DNA of 64,000 nt from Natronomonas salinimetallica (GCF_013839515.1 NZ_JACDNQ010000002.1:62001-126000); one strand, 5' to 3'; numbered from the stretch's first letter, positions 42,422 through 51,137 are shown. Notes: generated by a model from the sequence alone, not told the origin. Numbers and translations: made by a program.

Positions 42422-42838
42422 ATGGACGGCGGCGGCTCATCAGACATGACGCTCGCGTTCGAGTTGGAAACGCTCAAAGAGCTTGCGAACCCCGAAGCGG
42501 TGTTTTCGGACGCCCGTTCGTGGAGCGAGTACGTCGGGGTGATCTCCGAGAAGCCGACCTACGTGGTAACGAACTTCACGCGGAAAAACCGGATCAGACA
42601 GGATTTCTTCTCCGGACCGCGGGGCCGCGAGGAGAGCCTCGAAAGCGTCAAAAACCAGTTCCAGACCGACCGCCACGTCTTCGTCGGGCAGAGCGAGGCC
42701 GACGAGTCCCTCGCGGAGACCGCAGACTGGGAGTTCCTCCCGATCGAATCGGCGGCGGAGGCGGCCGGATGGGAACTCAGCACCGACGACGAAACCGGAG
42801 AGGACGCCGAGGTCGAACGCCGCGACGACTGGCCGTAG
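42422..42838 (+). CDS. Haloarchaeal hypothetical protein resembling DUF7124
   Basis: 138 aa. Contains FELETLKELANPEAVFSDAR, KPTYVVTNFTRKNRIRQDFF and SGPRGREESL, then an acidic end. It looks like a small alpha/beta domain conserved in haloarchaea (family name DUF7124 from memory). A T-rich promoter box (GTGTTTTCTC, about 42389-42398) lies 24-33 bp before the ATG. No known function; no cysteine or membrane segment. Confidence 0.7.
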   Translation: MDGGGSSDMTLAFELETLKELANPEAVFSDARSWSEYVGVISEKPTYVVTNFTRKNRIRQDFFSGPRGREESLESVKNQFQTDRHVFVGQSEADESLAETADWEFLPIESAAEAAGWELSTDDETGEDAEVERRDDWP

Positions 42839-42928
42839 GCTGCCCCCTCAAAGCGCCGCGCGCCCGGCGGACCCGATTCGGATTCGGATTCGGCTACCCT
42901 TAAGGGGCCGGCGGACCCGGATACGGGT

Positions 42929-43810
42929 ATGGGTCTCGACATTGGTCAAGCGCTCCGCGAGGGAGCGTCCCGCACGGCCGGAAGGAACGGCCTCCTCGTG
43001 GCCGCCGTTTTCGCCGGTATCGCCCTCCTGACGACGGTACTGTTTCAATCGCTCCTCATCGCCGCCGCCGAATCGGCACTTTCGACGTTTCAGAGCGCGT
43101 CCCCACAGGAGTTGGGGCTCGCGCCGGCGGAGTACGACGACGCGATCACCCAGTTTGAGACGGCGCACGAGCAGGTCCGATCGAACGCTCCGTTCGCTGT
43201 CGACCTCTCGGCTGGGATCGCTGCTGCTGGATTGCTCGTCTTGGCGATCGGTGCTGAGGCTGTCTCGATCGCCGCAGTTCGTGTCTTCGCGACCGACGAA
43301 CCAGGGACGGCAACGGCCGATCTCATTACCGACAATGCCCTGCTCGCGACGCTGAACGGCTTCGTCGGCAAGATCGTCGTTTGGGGGCTCATCCTCGTCG
43401 GATCGCTGTTCTTGTTGGTGCCGGGGGTCGTCCTCGCGGTCCTGTTTTTCTTCCTCAGACAGGAGATCGCCATCCACGACAAGAACTTCGTCCAGGGGAT
43501 GGCCGATTCCTGGCGGGTCACGAAGGGACACCGGGTCGAAGTCTTCCTCGTCGGTGCCGTCCTCGTCATCGTCTCGCGGTTCGAGGAGGTAACGTCCGCG
43601 GCCATTGGTGTCGTTTCGACCCCTGCTGGAACGGTCGCCGCGGCGGTCGTCGGCGGCCTGTTGGGCGCGTTCGGCACGGCGGCCGCGACGCGCGCGTACG
43701 TCCAAATCGGCGTCGACGAGGGCGGTGACGCCACGGACGACGCCGAACCGGACGAGGAGCCGAAAGACCCCTACGACGCGGCGCTCAGTGCGGACGACCT
43801 CACGCGGTGA
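42929..43810 (+). CDS. Haloarchaeal multi-pass membrane protein (DUF7847-like)
   Basis: 293 aa with about five or six hydrophobic segments (GLLVAAVFAGIALLTTVLFQ, GIAAAGLLVLAIGAEAVSIA, GLILVGSLFLLVPGVVLAVL and others) and an acidic C-terminal tail. The middle motif FFFLRQEIAIHDKNFVQGMA, followed by DSWRVTKGHR, is shared with haloarchaeal membrane families annotated DUF7847/DUF4013-like. CTTAAGG at about 42898-42904 is the TATA box. Function unknown. Confidence 0.72.
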   Translation: MGLDIGQALREGASRTAGRNGLLVAAVFAGIALLTTVLFQSLLIAAAESALSTFQSASPQELGLAPAEYDDAITQFETAHEQVRSNAPFAVDLSAGIAAAGLLVLAIGAEAVSIAAVRVFATDEPGTATADLITDNALLATLNGFVGKIVVWGLILVGSLFLLVPGVVLAVLFFFLRQEIAIHDKNFVQGMADSWRVTKGHRVEVFLVGAVLVIVSRFEEVTSAAIGVVSTPAGTVAAAVVGGLLGAFGTAAATRAYVQIGVDEGGDATDDAEPDEEPKDPYDAALSADDLTR

Positions 43811-43852
43811 CCGAACGCCGTCTTTAACCGGATCGGCCGCCCAGACAGGACA

Positions 43853-44380
43853 ATGCCAACGCCGCGCGTTCCGGGCGACGACGACCGACTCGAGCTCCCC
43901 TGTGGCGAGACCGTCCGGGCCGTCGACCTCGATATGGGTCTCCGGGAACTCGAGTGCGACTGTGGCGGACACCACGCCCTCGTCGTCGATGCCCACCCGA
44001 TCTCGCGATTCGTTCCCGAGTCGATCGTCGACGTGTTGGCCGGGAGCATCGAGACCGACGACGAGTTCCCCGAGTTCGGTACGCCACACGTGATGGGGAT
44101 GGTTCTGGAGGAGTTCCCCGAGAAGGTGTCCGTCGCCGACGTCTCCGACGACGGCCGGGTCGGATACGCGCTGATCTGGATCGCCGACTTCGACGCCCGC
44201 CGCCTCCACGAAATCGTCGTCGAACTCCTCGTCGAGTTGATGGAACACGCCGCGAGCCACGGCGACGAGGCGACCGCAACGCGGTTCGAACAGCAGATGC
44301 TCGAGTTCGACGTCGCGGCGTTCGTCGAGGAGTACCGCCACGAGCGCGAGTTCGACTCGGAGTTCGACACGCCGGTCTGA
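43853..44380 (+). CDS. DUF5815-like haloarchaeal protein
   Basis: 175 aa. An N-terminal small region with LPCGETV and LRELECDCGGHHALVVDAHP (possible metal ligands) is followed by helices (ESIVDVLAGSIETDDEF, EIVVELLVELMEHAASHGDE, TRFEQQMLEFDVAAFVEEYR). Strongly acidic. Resembles a haloarchaea-only family (DUF5815, from memory) with no known role. CTTTAACC at about 43823-43830 is 23-30 bp upstream, so probably leaderless. Confidence 0.72.
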   Translation: MPTPRVPGDDDRLELPCGETVRAVDLDMGLRELECDCGGHHALVVDAHPISRFVPESIVDVLAGSIETDDEFPEFGTPHVMGMVLEEFPEKVSVADVSDDGRVGYALIWIADFDARRLHEIVVELLVELMEHAASHGDEATATRFEQQMLEFDVAAFVEEYRHEREFDSEFDTPV

Positions 44381-44537
44381 TCCGGCCGGCAACCGGGCCG
44401 CAGCCGACCTCCGGGGCGGACGTGACCGACAGCCGTGTCGGACGGCCGAACCGCCCGCAGTCGCCCGGTATTCCCGCCCTCCGTGTATGACATTTGTCTG
44501 ACGGATGCTTATGGTATGGGAGGCCATGTACACCCAC

Positions 44538-44774
44538 ATGCGCATACGCCGTGGCGAGTTCGAGCGTATCCGCTCCGTGCTGTCGGAGGCCGATCCGGAC
44601 GAGCCGTTGACCGCCCGGGAGATCCTCGAGTTGCTCGAGGACTACGGCGAGGAGTTCGACAGCGCCCACCGCGTAGCGACGGTACTCGGGCGCGAGGCCG
44701 ACGGCGGCGCCGCCGACGTCGAGGTCATCCGGGATCAGCCCTACCGGTATCGACTCGGCGACGGGCGAAACTGA
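44538..44774 (+). CDS. Small winged-helix-like haloarchaeal protein
   Basis: 78 aa from ATG 44538; ATGs at 44505 and 44526 are alternatives, but TTATGG at 44510-44515 fits 44538 best. RIRRGEFERIRSVLSEADPD, LTAREILELLEDYGEEF and AHRVATVLGREADGG look like a winged-helix core ending in a beta hairpin (VEVIRDQPYRYRLGD). A role in DNA binding is possible but not shown. No operon partner. Confidence 0.62.
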   Translation: MRIRRGEFERIRSVLSEADPDEPLTAREILELLEDYGEEFDSAHRVATVLGREADGGAADVEVIRDQPYRYRLGDGRN

Positions 44775-44838
44775 GAGCCGGCGTGGGGCGGCCCGCCGTC
44801 GATATACACGGCGACCCGCGCGACGGCGTTCCGAGCGC

Positions 44839-45807
44839 TCACGTGTCGCCGAACCGATCGAGCCCGACCTGTTTTCGCCGAACGCCGTCCGGATCGGCCA
44901 CCCACGGGGTTCGGTCGTCCCTGACGGATTCGGTGTCGGCTGCCGGCGGGTCCGCCGGCGCGTGGCCCGCACAGTCGGGGCCGCATTCGCGGGCCGGATC
45001 GACGAACCGACCCTTCCACGCGCAGTAGGGCAACACGTCCGACGGCCCGAACGGCGGACCGCGCGCGCTCGCCTGCTCACATCCCGGCATCGTGTCGGGC
45101 CGCCAGCCCTTCCCGTAGGCGCGCTCGGCGATCCGCCGGCGGAGTCGCGCTTTCTCCGCGGCCCCGACCGGCTCGATCTCGACCGCGGTCGGCGACCCGT
45201 CCAGCACGGCGATCCCGGCCTCGTCGGCCGCCAAGGGCTCCGGTTCACGTACCGTCTCGAAGTCCCCCGCCTCGGCGTCGAAACGCCACACGCCGACCGG
45301 ATCGGGGATTCGATGTAGGTGTGCGCCGGTCACGTACGATTCGGTGACGAGGACGACCTCGTCGAAAAGCGACAACGAGACGTCCTTTCGCAACTGGCGT
45401 TCGAGGTCACCGGGGCGAGCGAGATCCGGCTTGTTCTCGAACGCGCGGAGCCCGCCGATCCACTCGGGATACTCACTCGCCCGGCGGACAAACCGGCGTC
45501 CGCCGCGGTGCTCGGTCTCGAAGAAGCCGATCCGGATGGCCCGGTCGGCGATCGCGGCCGCGCGCTCTGGGGTGGCGTCGATCGCTTCGGTCGGCCGGCG
45601 CGCCCGTCCGACACCCACGTCACTCTCGATGGCGGGGCCGGGAATCGCCTCGGACGTGATCTCCGTCCGGCGACCGAACGCCGGTCCCGGTGAGACCTCG
45701 ACGACGTCGACGATCCGGGTGTGGGTGCCGAGTTGGCGCGCGAGGAGGCCATCGCTATCGGCCTCGAGGGCGCTGCACATCGCGAGTTCGAAGGCGAACT
45801 CCCGCAC
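44839..45807 (-). CDS. DUF5787-like haloarchaeal protein
   Basis: 322 aa starting at GTG 45807 (REFAFELAMCSALEADSDGL). TTTTTGG on the minus strand, 23-29 bp upstream, supports this leaderless start. Motifs include ARQLGTHTRIVDVVEVSPGP, AIESDVGVGRARRPTEAID, FENKPDLARPGDLERQLRKD and VTESYVTGAHLHRIPD. The ENKPD...D layout recalls restriction-endonuclease-like (PD-(D/E)xK) folds, but I cannot confirm it. A Cys-rich segment near the end (MPGCEQAS, YCAWKGR, ECGPDCAGH) may bind metal. Family name DUF5787 from memory. Function unknown. Confidence 0.72.
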   Translation of the reverse strand: MREFAFELAMCSALEADSDGLLARQLGTHTRIVDVVEVSPGPAFGRRTEITSEAIPGPAIESDVGVGRARRPTEAIDATPERAAAIADRAIRIGFFETEHRGGRRFVRRASEYPEWIGGLRAFENKPDLARPGDLERQLRKDVSLSLFDEVVLVTESYVTGAHLHRIPDPVGVWRFDAEAGDFETVREPEPLAADEAGIAVLDGSPTAVEIEPVGAAEKARLRRRIAERAYGKGWRPDTMPGCEQASARGPPFGPSDVLPYCAWKGRFVDPARECGPDCAGHAPADPPAADTESVRDDRTPWVADPDGVRRKQVGLDRFGDT

Positions 45808-45865
45808 GTTTCCTCCGAGGGGCGGCGGAACCAAAAACGGCGCGCTCGAGGGGGAACGTCCGCCG

Positions 45866-46831
45866 TTATGCGAACGCGAGGTCCTGTTCGGCTTCGAGCA
45901 GTTCGTGATAGCGGTTGCGGATGGTGACCTCGGAGATGTCCGCGACCTCCGAGACGGCGGCCTGCGTCGTCTTCTCGTTGGTGAGAAGGGAGGCGGCGTA
46001 GACGGCGGCGGCGGCGAGGCCGACCGGCGACTTCCCCGAGTGGACGCCCTGCTCTTTGGCGTTGCCGAGTAGCTTCCGGGCGCGGTTTTCGGCCTCCTCG
46101 GAGAGGTCGAGTTCGCTCGCAAAGCGCGGGACGTAGCTCTCGGGGTCGGCGGGCGCGACTTCGAGGCCGAGTTCGCGGACGACGTAGCGGTACGTGCGGG
46201 CGATCTCGCTTTTTTCGACGCGGGAGACCCCCGCGACCTCGTCGAGGCTGCGCGGGACACCGGCCTGTCTGGCGGCGGCGTACACCGACGACGTCGAGAC
46301 GCCCTCGATGGAGCGGCCGGGGAGGAGGTTTTCGTCGAGCGCGCGTCGGTAGATGACGCTTGCGGTTTCGCGGACGTTTTCGGGGAGGCCGAGCGCGGAG
46401 GCCATTCGATCGATTTCGCCGAGGGCCTGTTTGAGGTTGCGTTCCTTGGAGTCACGCGTCCGGAAGCGCTCGTTCCACTTGCGGAGTCGCTGCATCTTCT
46501 GGCGCTGGCGGGAGTCGAGGGAGTTCCCGTAGGCGTCCTGATCGCGCCAGTCGATGTTGGTCGAGAGGCCCTTGTCGTGCATCATGTTGGTGGTAGGGGC
46601 TCCGACGCGGGACTTTTGATCCTTTTCGGCGCTGTCGAAGGCGCGCCACTCGGGACCGCGGTCGATCTCGTCTTCCTCGACGACGAGGCCACAGTCTCGA
46701 CAGACCGTCTCGCCGTGCTCCGAGTCGGCTGTGACCTTGCCGCCGCACTCCGGACAGCCAGTCGTCTCGTCTCGTTCGGTCTCCGTTTCGGTCTCGGTCT
46801 CGGTCGTCCGTGTTCGTGTATGTTCGCTCAT
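45866..46831 (-). CDS. tfb: Transcription initiation factor IIB (TFB)
   Basis: 321 aa. Binds TBP-DNA and recruits RNA polymerase. Zinc ribbon with C26, C29, C44 and C47 (CPECGG...CRDCG), B-finger region RGPEWRAFDSAEKDQKSRVG, then two cyclin folds (about 120-215 and 220-315), each with the expected helices (GVPRSLDEVAGVSRVEKSEI; VADISEVTIRNRYHELLEA). The acidic TETETETETE lead is a TE repeat. Haloarchaea carry several TFBs with different promoter preferences; which paralogue this is cannot be said. TAAATC on the minus strand, about 27-32 bp upstream, serves as TATA box. Confidence 0.95.
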   Translation of the reverse strand: MSEHTRTRTTETETETETERDETTGCPECGGKVTADSEHGETVCRDCGLVVEEDEIDRGPEWRAFDSAEKDQKSRVGAPTTNMMHDKGLSTNIDWRDQDAYGNSLDSRQRQKMQRLRKWNERFRTRDSKERNLKQALGEIDRMASALGLPENVRETASVIYRRALDENLLPGRSIEGVSTSSVYAAARQAGVPRSLDEVAGVSRVEKSEIARTYRYVVRELGLEVAPADPESYVPRFASELDLSEEAENRARKLLGNAKEQGVHSGKSPVGLAAAAVYAASLLTNEKTTQAAVSEVADISEVTIRNRYHELLEAEQDLAFA

Positions 46832-46912
46832 GCTACGTGGCGGGGGCTGCCAGGCAGGGATTTACCCCAGAAAGACCCGGTCAGATGTCAGTATATAGTG
46901 GACGTGCGAAAG

Positions 46913-46924
46913 GTATTTAAATAC
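46913..46924. promoter_or_regulatory. 12-bp palindrome between tfb and deoC-like genes
   Basis: GTATTTAAATAC is a perfect palindrome inside an AT-rich stretch of the 194-bp divergent promoter region, about 82-93 bp before tfb and 102-113 bp before the deoC-like gene. It could be an operator or a second TATA box for tfb. Confidence 0.45.
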
Positions 46925-46996
46925 TTTGGTGCTTTCGGGCGACGCCATCGGAAAAGCGCGGTGGCCGTCGTACTCGCCCCGGCGACGTGGTGTCGA

Positions 46997-47002
46997 TTTA
47001 TA
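46997..47002 (+). promoter_or_regulatory. TATA box of the deoC-like gene
   Basis: TTTATA lies 24-29 bp upstream of ATG 47026 and selects that start over upstream in-frame codons. Confidence 0.6.
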
Positions 47003-47025
47003 CCTGCGTGTGGCGTATCCCGGGT

Positions 47026-47697
47026 ATGGACCGAGACGCATTCGCCGCCCGCATCGATCACACTGCCCTCGGGCCGGAAACGGCTGTCGGTGACGTCGAA
47101 GCGGCGCTCGACGTCGCTGCCCGGTACGGCATGAACGCCCGCGTTCCGCCGTGCTACGCCGCCGAGGCCGCCGAGCACGCACCGGCGGTGACGCTCGTCA
47201 GCGTCTGTGGGTTTCCCCACGGACAGGCGGCCCCCGAAACCAAGGAGTTCGAAGCCGAGCAGGTCTGGCGGGACGGGGCAGACGAAATCGACGCCATGCT
47301 CAACGTCGGGCGGCTCCGCGACGGCGACGACGCGGCGGTCGAAGACGAACTCGCGCGGACGGTGGCGGCGGTTCCGATCCCGGTGACCGTCGTCGTCGAA
47401 GCGCCGCTGCTCTCGGTCGGAAAGCTCCGGACCGCCTGTGAGCTCGCCGAGGAGGCCGGTGCCGCGTCCCTCGGGACGACGACCGGCTTCTCCGGCGGTG
47501 CGACCGTCGAGGACGTCGAGATCATGTCCGAGTACCTGCCGGTGAAAGCGAGCGGGGGCATCGAGGGCTTCGATACGGCGCTCGCCATGCTCGAGGCGGG
47601 GGCCGACCGCATCGGGACGCCGGCCGGCGACGCGATCGTCGAGGGGTTCGACGCCGACGCGGTCGACGCGTCGCGGGTCGCTCCGACCGAGGAGTGA
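47026..47697 (+). CDS. deoC: Deoxyribose-phosphate aldolase family protein lacking the Schiff-base lysine
   Basis: 223 aa DeoC/DERA TIM barrel ([61 protein letters not shown]). DERA normally cleaves 2-deoxyribose-5-phosphate through a lysine in KTSTGF. Here that segment reads [11 protein letters not shown], so the lysine position is G150. The other catalytic residues, D89 (EID) and K174 (VKASGG), are present. VVVEAPLL also lacks the lysine seen in many relatives. It may be inactive, use another lysine, or have a different reaction. Length is normal and the frame is clean, so it is not a pseudogene by appearance. Confidence 0.85.
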   Translation: MDRDAFAARIDHTALGPETAVGDVEAALDVAARYGMNARVPPCYAAEAAEHAPAVTLVSVCGFPHGQAAPETKEFEAEQVWRDGADEIDAMLNVGRLRDGDDAAVEDELARTVAAVPIPVTVVVEAPLLSVGKLRTACELAEEAGAASLGTTTGFSGGATVEDVEIMSEYLPVKASGGIEGFDTALAMLEAGADRIGTPAGDAIVEGFDADAVDASRVAPTEE

Positions 47698-47759
47698 TCG
47701 CCCCCGAATGGTCCGAAGCGTCGCCCTTTTGCCCGGCGGCGCACAAGAGCCGGTAGCCG

Positions 47760-49004
47760 ATGGCCACCTACCACATCGAGACGTACGGCTGTACGTCGAA
47801 CCGGGGTGAGAGCCGCCGGATCGAGCGTTCGCTCCGCGATGCGGGCCACCACCCCGTCGAGGGCCCCGACAACGCCGACGTGGCCATCCTCAACACCTGT
47901 ACGGTCGTCGAAAAGACCGAACGGAACATGCTGCGCCGCGCCGAGGAACTGGCGTCCGAGACCGCTGATTTGATCGTCACCGGCTGTATGGCGCTCGCTC
48001 AGGGCGAGGCGTTCGCCGATCTGGACGTCCAGGTGCTCCACTGGGACGACGTCCCCACCGCGGTCACGAACGGCGAGTGCCCGACGACGACGCCCGACGC
48101 CGAGCCGATCCTCGACGGCGTCATCGGCATCCTTCCGATCGCCCGTGGCTGTATGAGCAACTGCTCGTACTGTATCACCAAATTCGCCACCGGCCGGGTC
48201 GACTCGCCCTCCGTCGAGGAGAACGTCGAGAAGGCCAGAGCGCTCGTCCACGCCGGCGCGAAGGAGATCCGCGTGACCGGCCAGGATACCGGCGTCTACG
48301 GCTGGGACACCGGCGAGCGGAAGCTCCCCGAGCTGCTCGATCGGATCTGTGAGATCGACGGCGAGTTCCGGGTCCGCCTCGGGATGGCAAACCCCGGCGG
48401 GATCCACGGCATCCACGAGGAGCTGGCCGACGTTTTCGCCGAAAACAAGAAGCTCTACGATTTCATCCACGCCCCCGTCCAGTCGGGCTCCGACGAGGTC
48501 TTAGAGACGATGCGCCGCCAACACCGCGTCGAGAAGTTCGAGGAGGTCGTCGAGGCGTTCGACGACCGTCTCGACCACTGGACGCTCTCGACGGACTTCA
48601 TCGTCGGCTTTCCGACCGAAACCGAGGCCGACCACGAGCGCTCGATGGCGCTTCTCGCCGACGTGCGTCCCGAGAAGATCAACGTCACCCGCTTCTCGAA
48701 GCGTCCCGGCACCGACGCCGCCGAAATGAAGGGCCTCGGCGGGACGAAAAAGAAAGAGCGCTCCAAGGCGATGTCGGAGTTGAAACGCGAGATCTGTACG
48801 GAGACACACGCCTCGATGGTCGGCGACATCCACGAGGTTCTGGCCGTCGAGCCCGGCACCGGTGATTCGATCAAGTGCCGCGACGAGGCCTACCGGCAGG
48901 TGATCGTCACGGACGCGGCTGATCGTGGCGTCGAAGTAGGCGACGTCCTCGACGTCGAGATCACGGCCAGCGAAGCGATGTACTGTTTCGGCCAGCCGGT
49001 CTGA
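47760..49004 (+). CDS. tRNA t6A37 methylthiotransferase (MtaB/CDKAL1-type radical SAM)
   Basis: 414 aa. Adds a methylthio group to t6A37 in ANN-decoding tRNAs. The N-terminal MTTase domain has cysteines in YGCTSNRGES, NTCTVVEKTE and TGCMALAQGE for one 4Fe-4S cluster. The radical SAM cluster is C131, C135, C138 (GCMSNCSYC). TRAM domain at the end (HEVLAVEPGTGDSIKCRDEA). The first cysteine motif GCTSN fits the archaeal/eukaryotic MtaB branch rather than MiaB. Full length, ATG start. Confidence 0.93.
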   Translation: MATYHIETYGCTSNRGESRRIERSLRDAGHHPVEGPDNADVAILNTCTVVEKTERNMLRRAEELASETADLIVTGCMALAQGEAFADLDVQVLHWDDVPTAVTNGECPTTTPDAEPILDGVIGILPIARGCMSNCSYCITKFATGRVDSPSVEENVEKARALVHAGAKEIRVTGQDTGVYGWDTGERKLPELLDRICEIDGEFRVRLGMANPGGIHGIHEELADVFAENKKLYDFIHAPVQSGSDEVLETMRRQHRVEKFEEVVEAFDDRLDHWTLSTDFIVGFPTETEADHERSMALLADVRPEKINVTRFSKRPGTDAAEMKGLGGTKKKERSKAMSELKREICTETHASMVGDIHEVLAVEPGTGDSIKCRDEAYRQVIVTDAADRGVEVGDVLDVEITASEAMYCFGQPV

Positions 49005-49030
49005 TTCCCTCCCCGCGCTTCCGGCATCCG

Positions 49031-49079
49031 ACGGTCCATACGACGACCCACCGTCGACGACGGTCCATACGACGACCCA
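49031..49079. repeat. 29-bp tandem duplication downstream of the methylthiotransferase gene
   Basis: ACGGTCCATACGACGACCCA occurs at 49031-49050 and 49060-49079 without mismatch (period 29). It lies between two convergent genes. Confidence 0.9.
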
Positions 49080-49099
49080 ACGACGCCATCGGCGCGGAG

Positions 49100-50029
49100 T
49101 TATTCTTCGGTGGCGTCTTTCCACTCGCCGATTCCGGCCGGGTCGAGATGGAGGTGGACGTCGCCGACGTCCTCGAGATCCCGAAGCGACGTGACGAGAT
49201 CGGTCTCGATGTCGTGGGCCTCGATGAGCGTCAGTTCGCCGTCGACCTCGACGTGGGCTTCGACCTCCAGATCCGTCCCGTCGTAGAAGACGACGAGGTC
49301 GTGGACCCCCGAGACCGCCGAATGCGACCGGAGGACGTCCGCCACCGCCCGGCACTGCTCGTCACTCGGGGCGGCACCGATCAGATACGAGACGTTTTCG
49401 CGACCGATCTCGACGCCCTGATAGACGACCAGGAGGCTGACGAGTCCGCCCGCGAGCGCGTCGAGAACCGGGTAGCCGAAAAAGACGCCGATGACGCCCG
49501 CCAGGGCGGCGATGGACGTGTAGATGTCGTTACGACAATCGATCGCTAGGGCATCGAGTGCCGACGAACCGACGGTCGTGTTCACGCGGACGGTGTACCA
49601 GTACACCAGATACATATCGGCCATCGCGAACACCAACGAGCCGACGAGCAAGGGGCTAAAATCGACGGACGGCCCCTCGATCAGGCCGAGGGCGGACTCA
49701 TACAGGAGGTTGAGCCCCAACAGGACGATGACGCTCCCGACGAACAGCGCGGCCAGCGGCTCGACCCGCTGGTGGCCGTGCGGGTGGGTCTCATCGGGGT
49801 CGTCGTAGACGCTTCGGCCCCACACCAACACGACGACGCTCGCGACGAGGTCGGCGACCGAGTGAGCGGCGTCGGCGAGGAGGGCGACGGAGCCGAACGC
49901 GAGCCCGGCGGCCGCTTCGACGACGATCTTGACCGCGTTCCCGACGACGTTGACGACGGTGGCGCGCGTGAACCCGCGCCTCTCGCGGTCGGCGTCCAGG
50001 CCCGCCTCGGCGACGGCCGTATCGCTCAC
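49100..50029 (-). CDS. Cation diffusion facilitator (CDF) metal efflux protein
   Basis: 309 aa from GTG 50029, chosen because TTTATG on the minus strand lies 26-31 bp upstream; the longer ATG start (50056) would sit inside that TATA box. Six transmembrane helices. Metal-site residues lie in ADAAHSVADLVAS (TM2) and CRNDIYTSIAALAG (TM5), with HPHGHQRVEPLAAL in the loop. A C-terminal cytosolic dimer domain follows (VSGVHDLVVFYDGTDLEVEA). It exports zinc, cobalt, iron or manganese; the HD/ND pattern at the sites does not decide which. Confidence 0.9.
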   Translation of the reverse strand: MSDTAVAEAGLDADRERRGFTRATVVNVVGNAVKIVVEAAAGLAFGSVALLADAAHSVADLVASVVVLVWGRSVYDDPDETHPHGHQRVEPLAALFVGSVIVLLGLNLLYESALGLIEGPSVDFSPLLVGSLVFAMADMYLVYWYTVRVNTTVGSSALDALAIDCRNDIYTSIAALAGVIGVFFGYPVLDALAGGLVSLLVVYQGVEIGRENVSYLIGAAPSDEQCRAVADVLRSHSAVSGVHDLVVFYDGTDLEVEAHVEVDGELTLIEAHDIETDLVTSLRDLEDVGDVHLHLDPAGIGEWKDATEE

Positions 50030-50054
50030 GGCGAAATATATCCGAACCGTCCGC

Positions 50055-50060
50055 ATAAAT
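50055..50060 (-). promoter_or_regulatory. TATA box deciding the CDF GTG start
   Basis: TTTATG (minus strand) is 26-31 bp upstream of GTG 50029 and overlaps the alternative ATG at 50056, which it therefore rules out for a leaderless transcript. Confidence 0.55.
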
Positions 50061-50067
50061 CATCGGA

Positions 50068-50607
50068 TTAGTCACTGACGAGGACGGCACTGCCCTCGGG
50101 GCATCGCGTCCCCGGCTGGTCGGCGAAGGCCGCCCGGAGTTGGTCGTAGCTCTCCTCGAGCGCCTGGACGATGACTTTCGTATCCGAACAGACCGGCATG
50201 AAGTTGGTGTCTCCACCCCATCTCGGGACGACGTGCGTGTGGAGGTGGCCGTCGACGGAACCACCCGACGCGTCGCCGAGGTTGAGACCGAGGTTGAGAC
50301 CGTCCGGGTCGAACGCCGCCTCGAGCGCGGTCATGGTCCGCTGTTTGAGCCGGGCGTGGTCCGTGAGCGCCGCCTCCCCGAGGTCGGTGTACTCGCCGGT
50401 GTGTCGTTTCGGGATGACCATGACGTGGCCGGGGTTGTACGGATAATTGTTCAACAGGACGAACGTACGGTCGGACTCGGCGACGACGAGCGCCTCCCGG
50501 GCGTCGTCGCGCTCGGGGAGGACACAGAAGGGACAGCCATCGATCTCCGTCTCCGAGCCGTCGCGCTCGACCCACTCGATTCGCCAGGGAGCGAATACCT
50601 GATCCAT
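50068..50607 (-). CDS. HIT family hydrolase
   Basis: 179 aa. The histidine triad is GHLHTHVVPRW, with the nucleotide-contact motif LLNNYPYNPGHVMVIPKRHT. Zinc-ligand-like CPFC (residues 25-28) is present, as in Fhit/GalT-like HIT proteins of archaea. It probably hydrolyses or transfers nucleotidyl groups (AP4A- or adenylate-type substrates). A strong TATA sequence (TTTTATATA, minus strand, 50656-50664) lies about 50 bp upstream, so this gene has a ~20-nt leader, unlike its neighbours. Confidence 0.9.
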   Translation of the reverse strand: MDQVFAPWRIEWVERDGSETEIDGCPFCVLPERDDAREALVVAESDRTFVLLNNYPYNPGHVMVIPKRHTGEYTDLGEAALTDHARLKQRTMTALEAAFDPDGLNLGLNLGDASGGSVDGHLHTHVVPRWGGDTNFMPVCSDTKVIVQALEESYDQLRAAFADQPGTRCPEGSAVLVSD

Positions 50608-50829
50608 GTGCCGGTTCGGGGCGGCTCCCGGATAATCCGTTCGAGCCGAACCAAGTATATAAAAGTTGTGCCCGTTTACCGGTCGCGGTAACCGTTCATA
50701 CCGACACAGACTCCGTTTTAAACGGTCTTCGGCTCCGAAAGGCCGTTTCGGCGGATCGGGCCGCTCCCGGTGAACGGTCCGGAACCGACTCGCCGTTTTA
50801 GGCCCGTTCGACGCTACCGAACCCGATAC

Positions 50830-51033
50830 ATGTCGACTCGAACCGACGACGCGGACGGCACGATGACCGAAACCTGTGAGACGTGTGGCCGAAACACCCC
50901 CCACGACGTTTCGATTCAGCTCCGGACCGAGAGCCAACGGAGCGAAAACGCCGAGTTCTCCCGGGAGCCCTACCGCGTCGCGGTCTGTCGGCGCTGTGGC
51001 GACGAACAAACGATCCGAATGAACAACGCGTAG
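50830..51033 (+). CDS. Small zinc-ribbon protein (DUF7835-like)
   Basis: 67 aa. Two CxxC knuckles, CETCGRNTPHDVSIQ and CRRCGDEQTIR, are separated by about 40 residues, forming a zinc beta-ribbon. Resembles a haloarchaeal family listed as DUF7835. GTTTTAGG at about 50793-50800 is 30-37 bp upstream. An internal ATG at 50863 would still keep both knuckles. Possibly a nucleic-acid- or protein-binding adaptor; function unknown. Confidence 0.75.
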   Translation: MSTRTDDADGTMTETCETCGRNTPHDVSIQLRTESQRSENAEFSREPYRVAVCRRCGDEQTIRMNNA

Positions 51034-51137
51034 CGCCGTCCACGGTCGCCGCTGGCTCGGTTCACGATCGACGGGCGGATTCGTCCGGAAACTGCTCCCG
51101 ACGTACCAGAATCTTCTTTGTCCGCCTCATCCGAGAC

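Noticed and set aside
50713-50725. Palindrome CCGTTTTAAACGG upstream of the HIT and zinc-ribbon genes
   Set aside because: Too far from either start to be a core promoter and short enough to occur by chance; no second copy seen.
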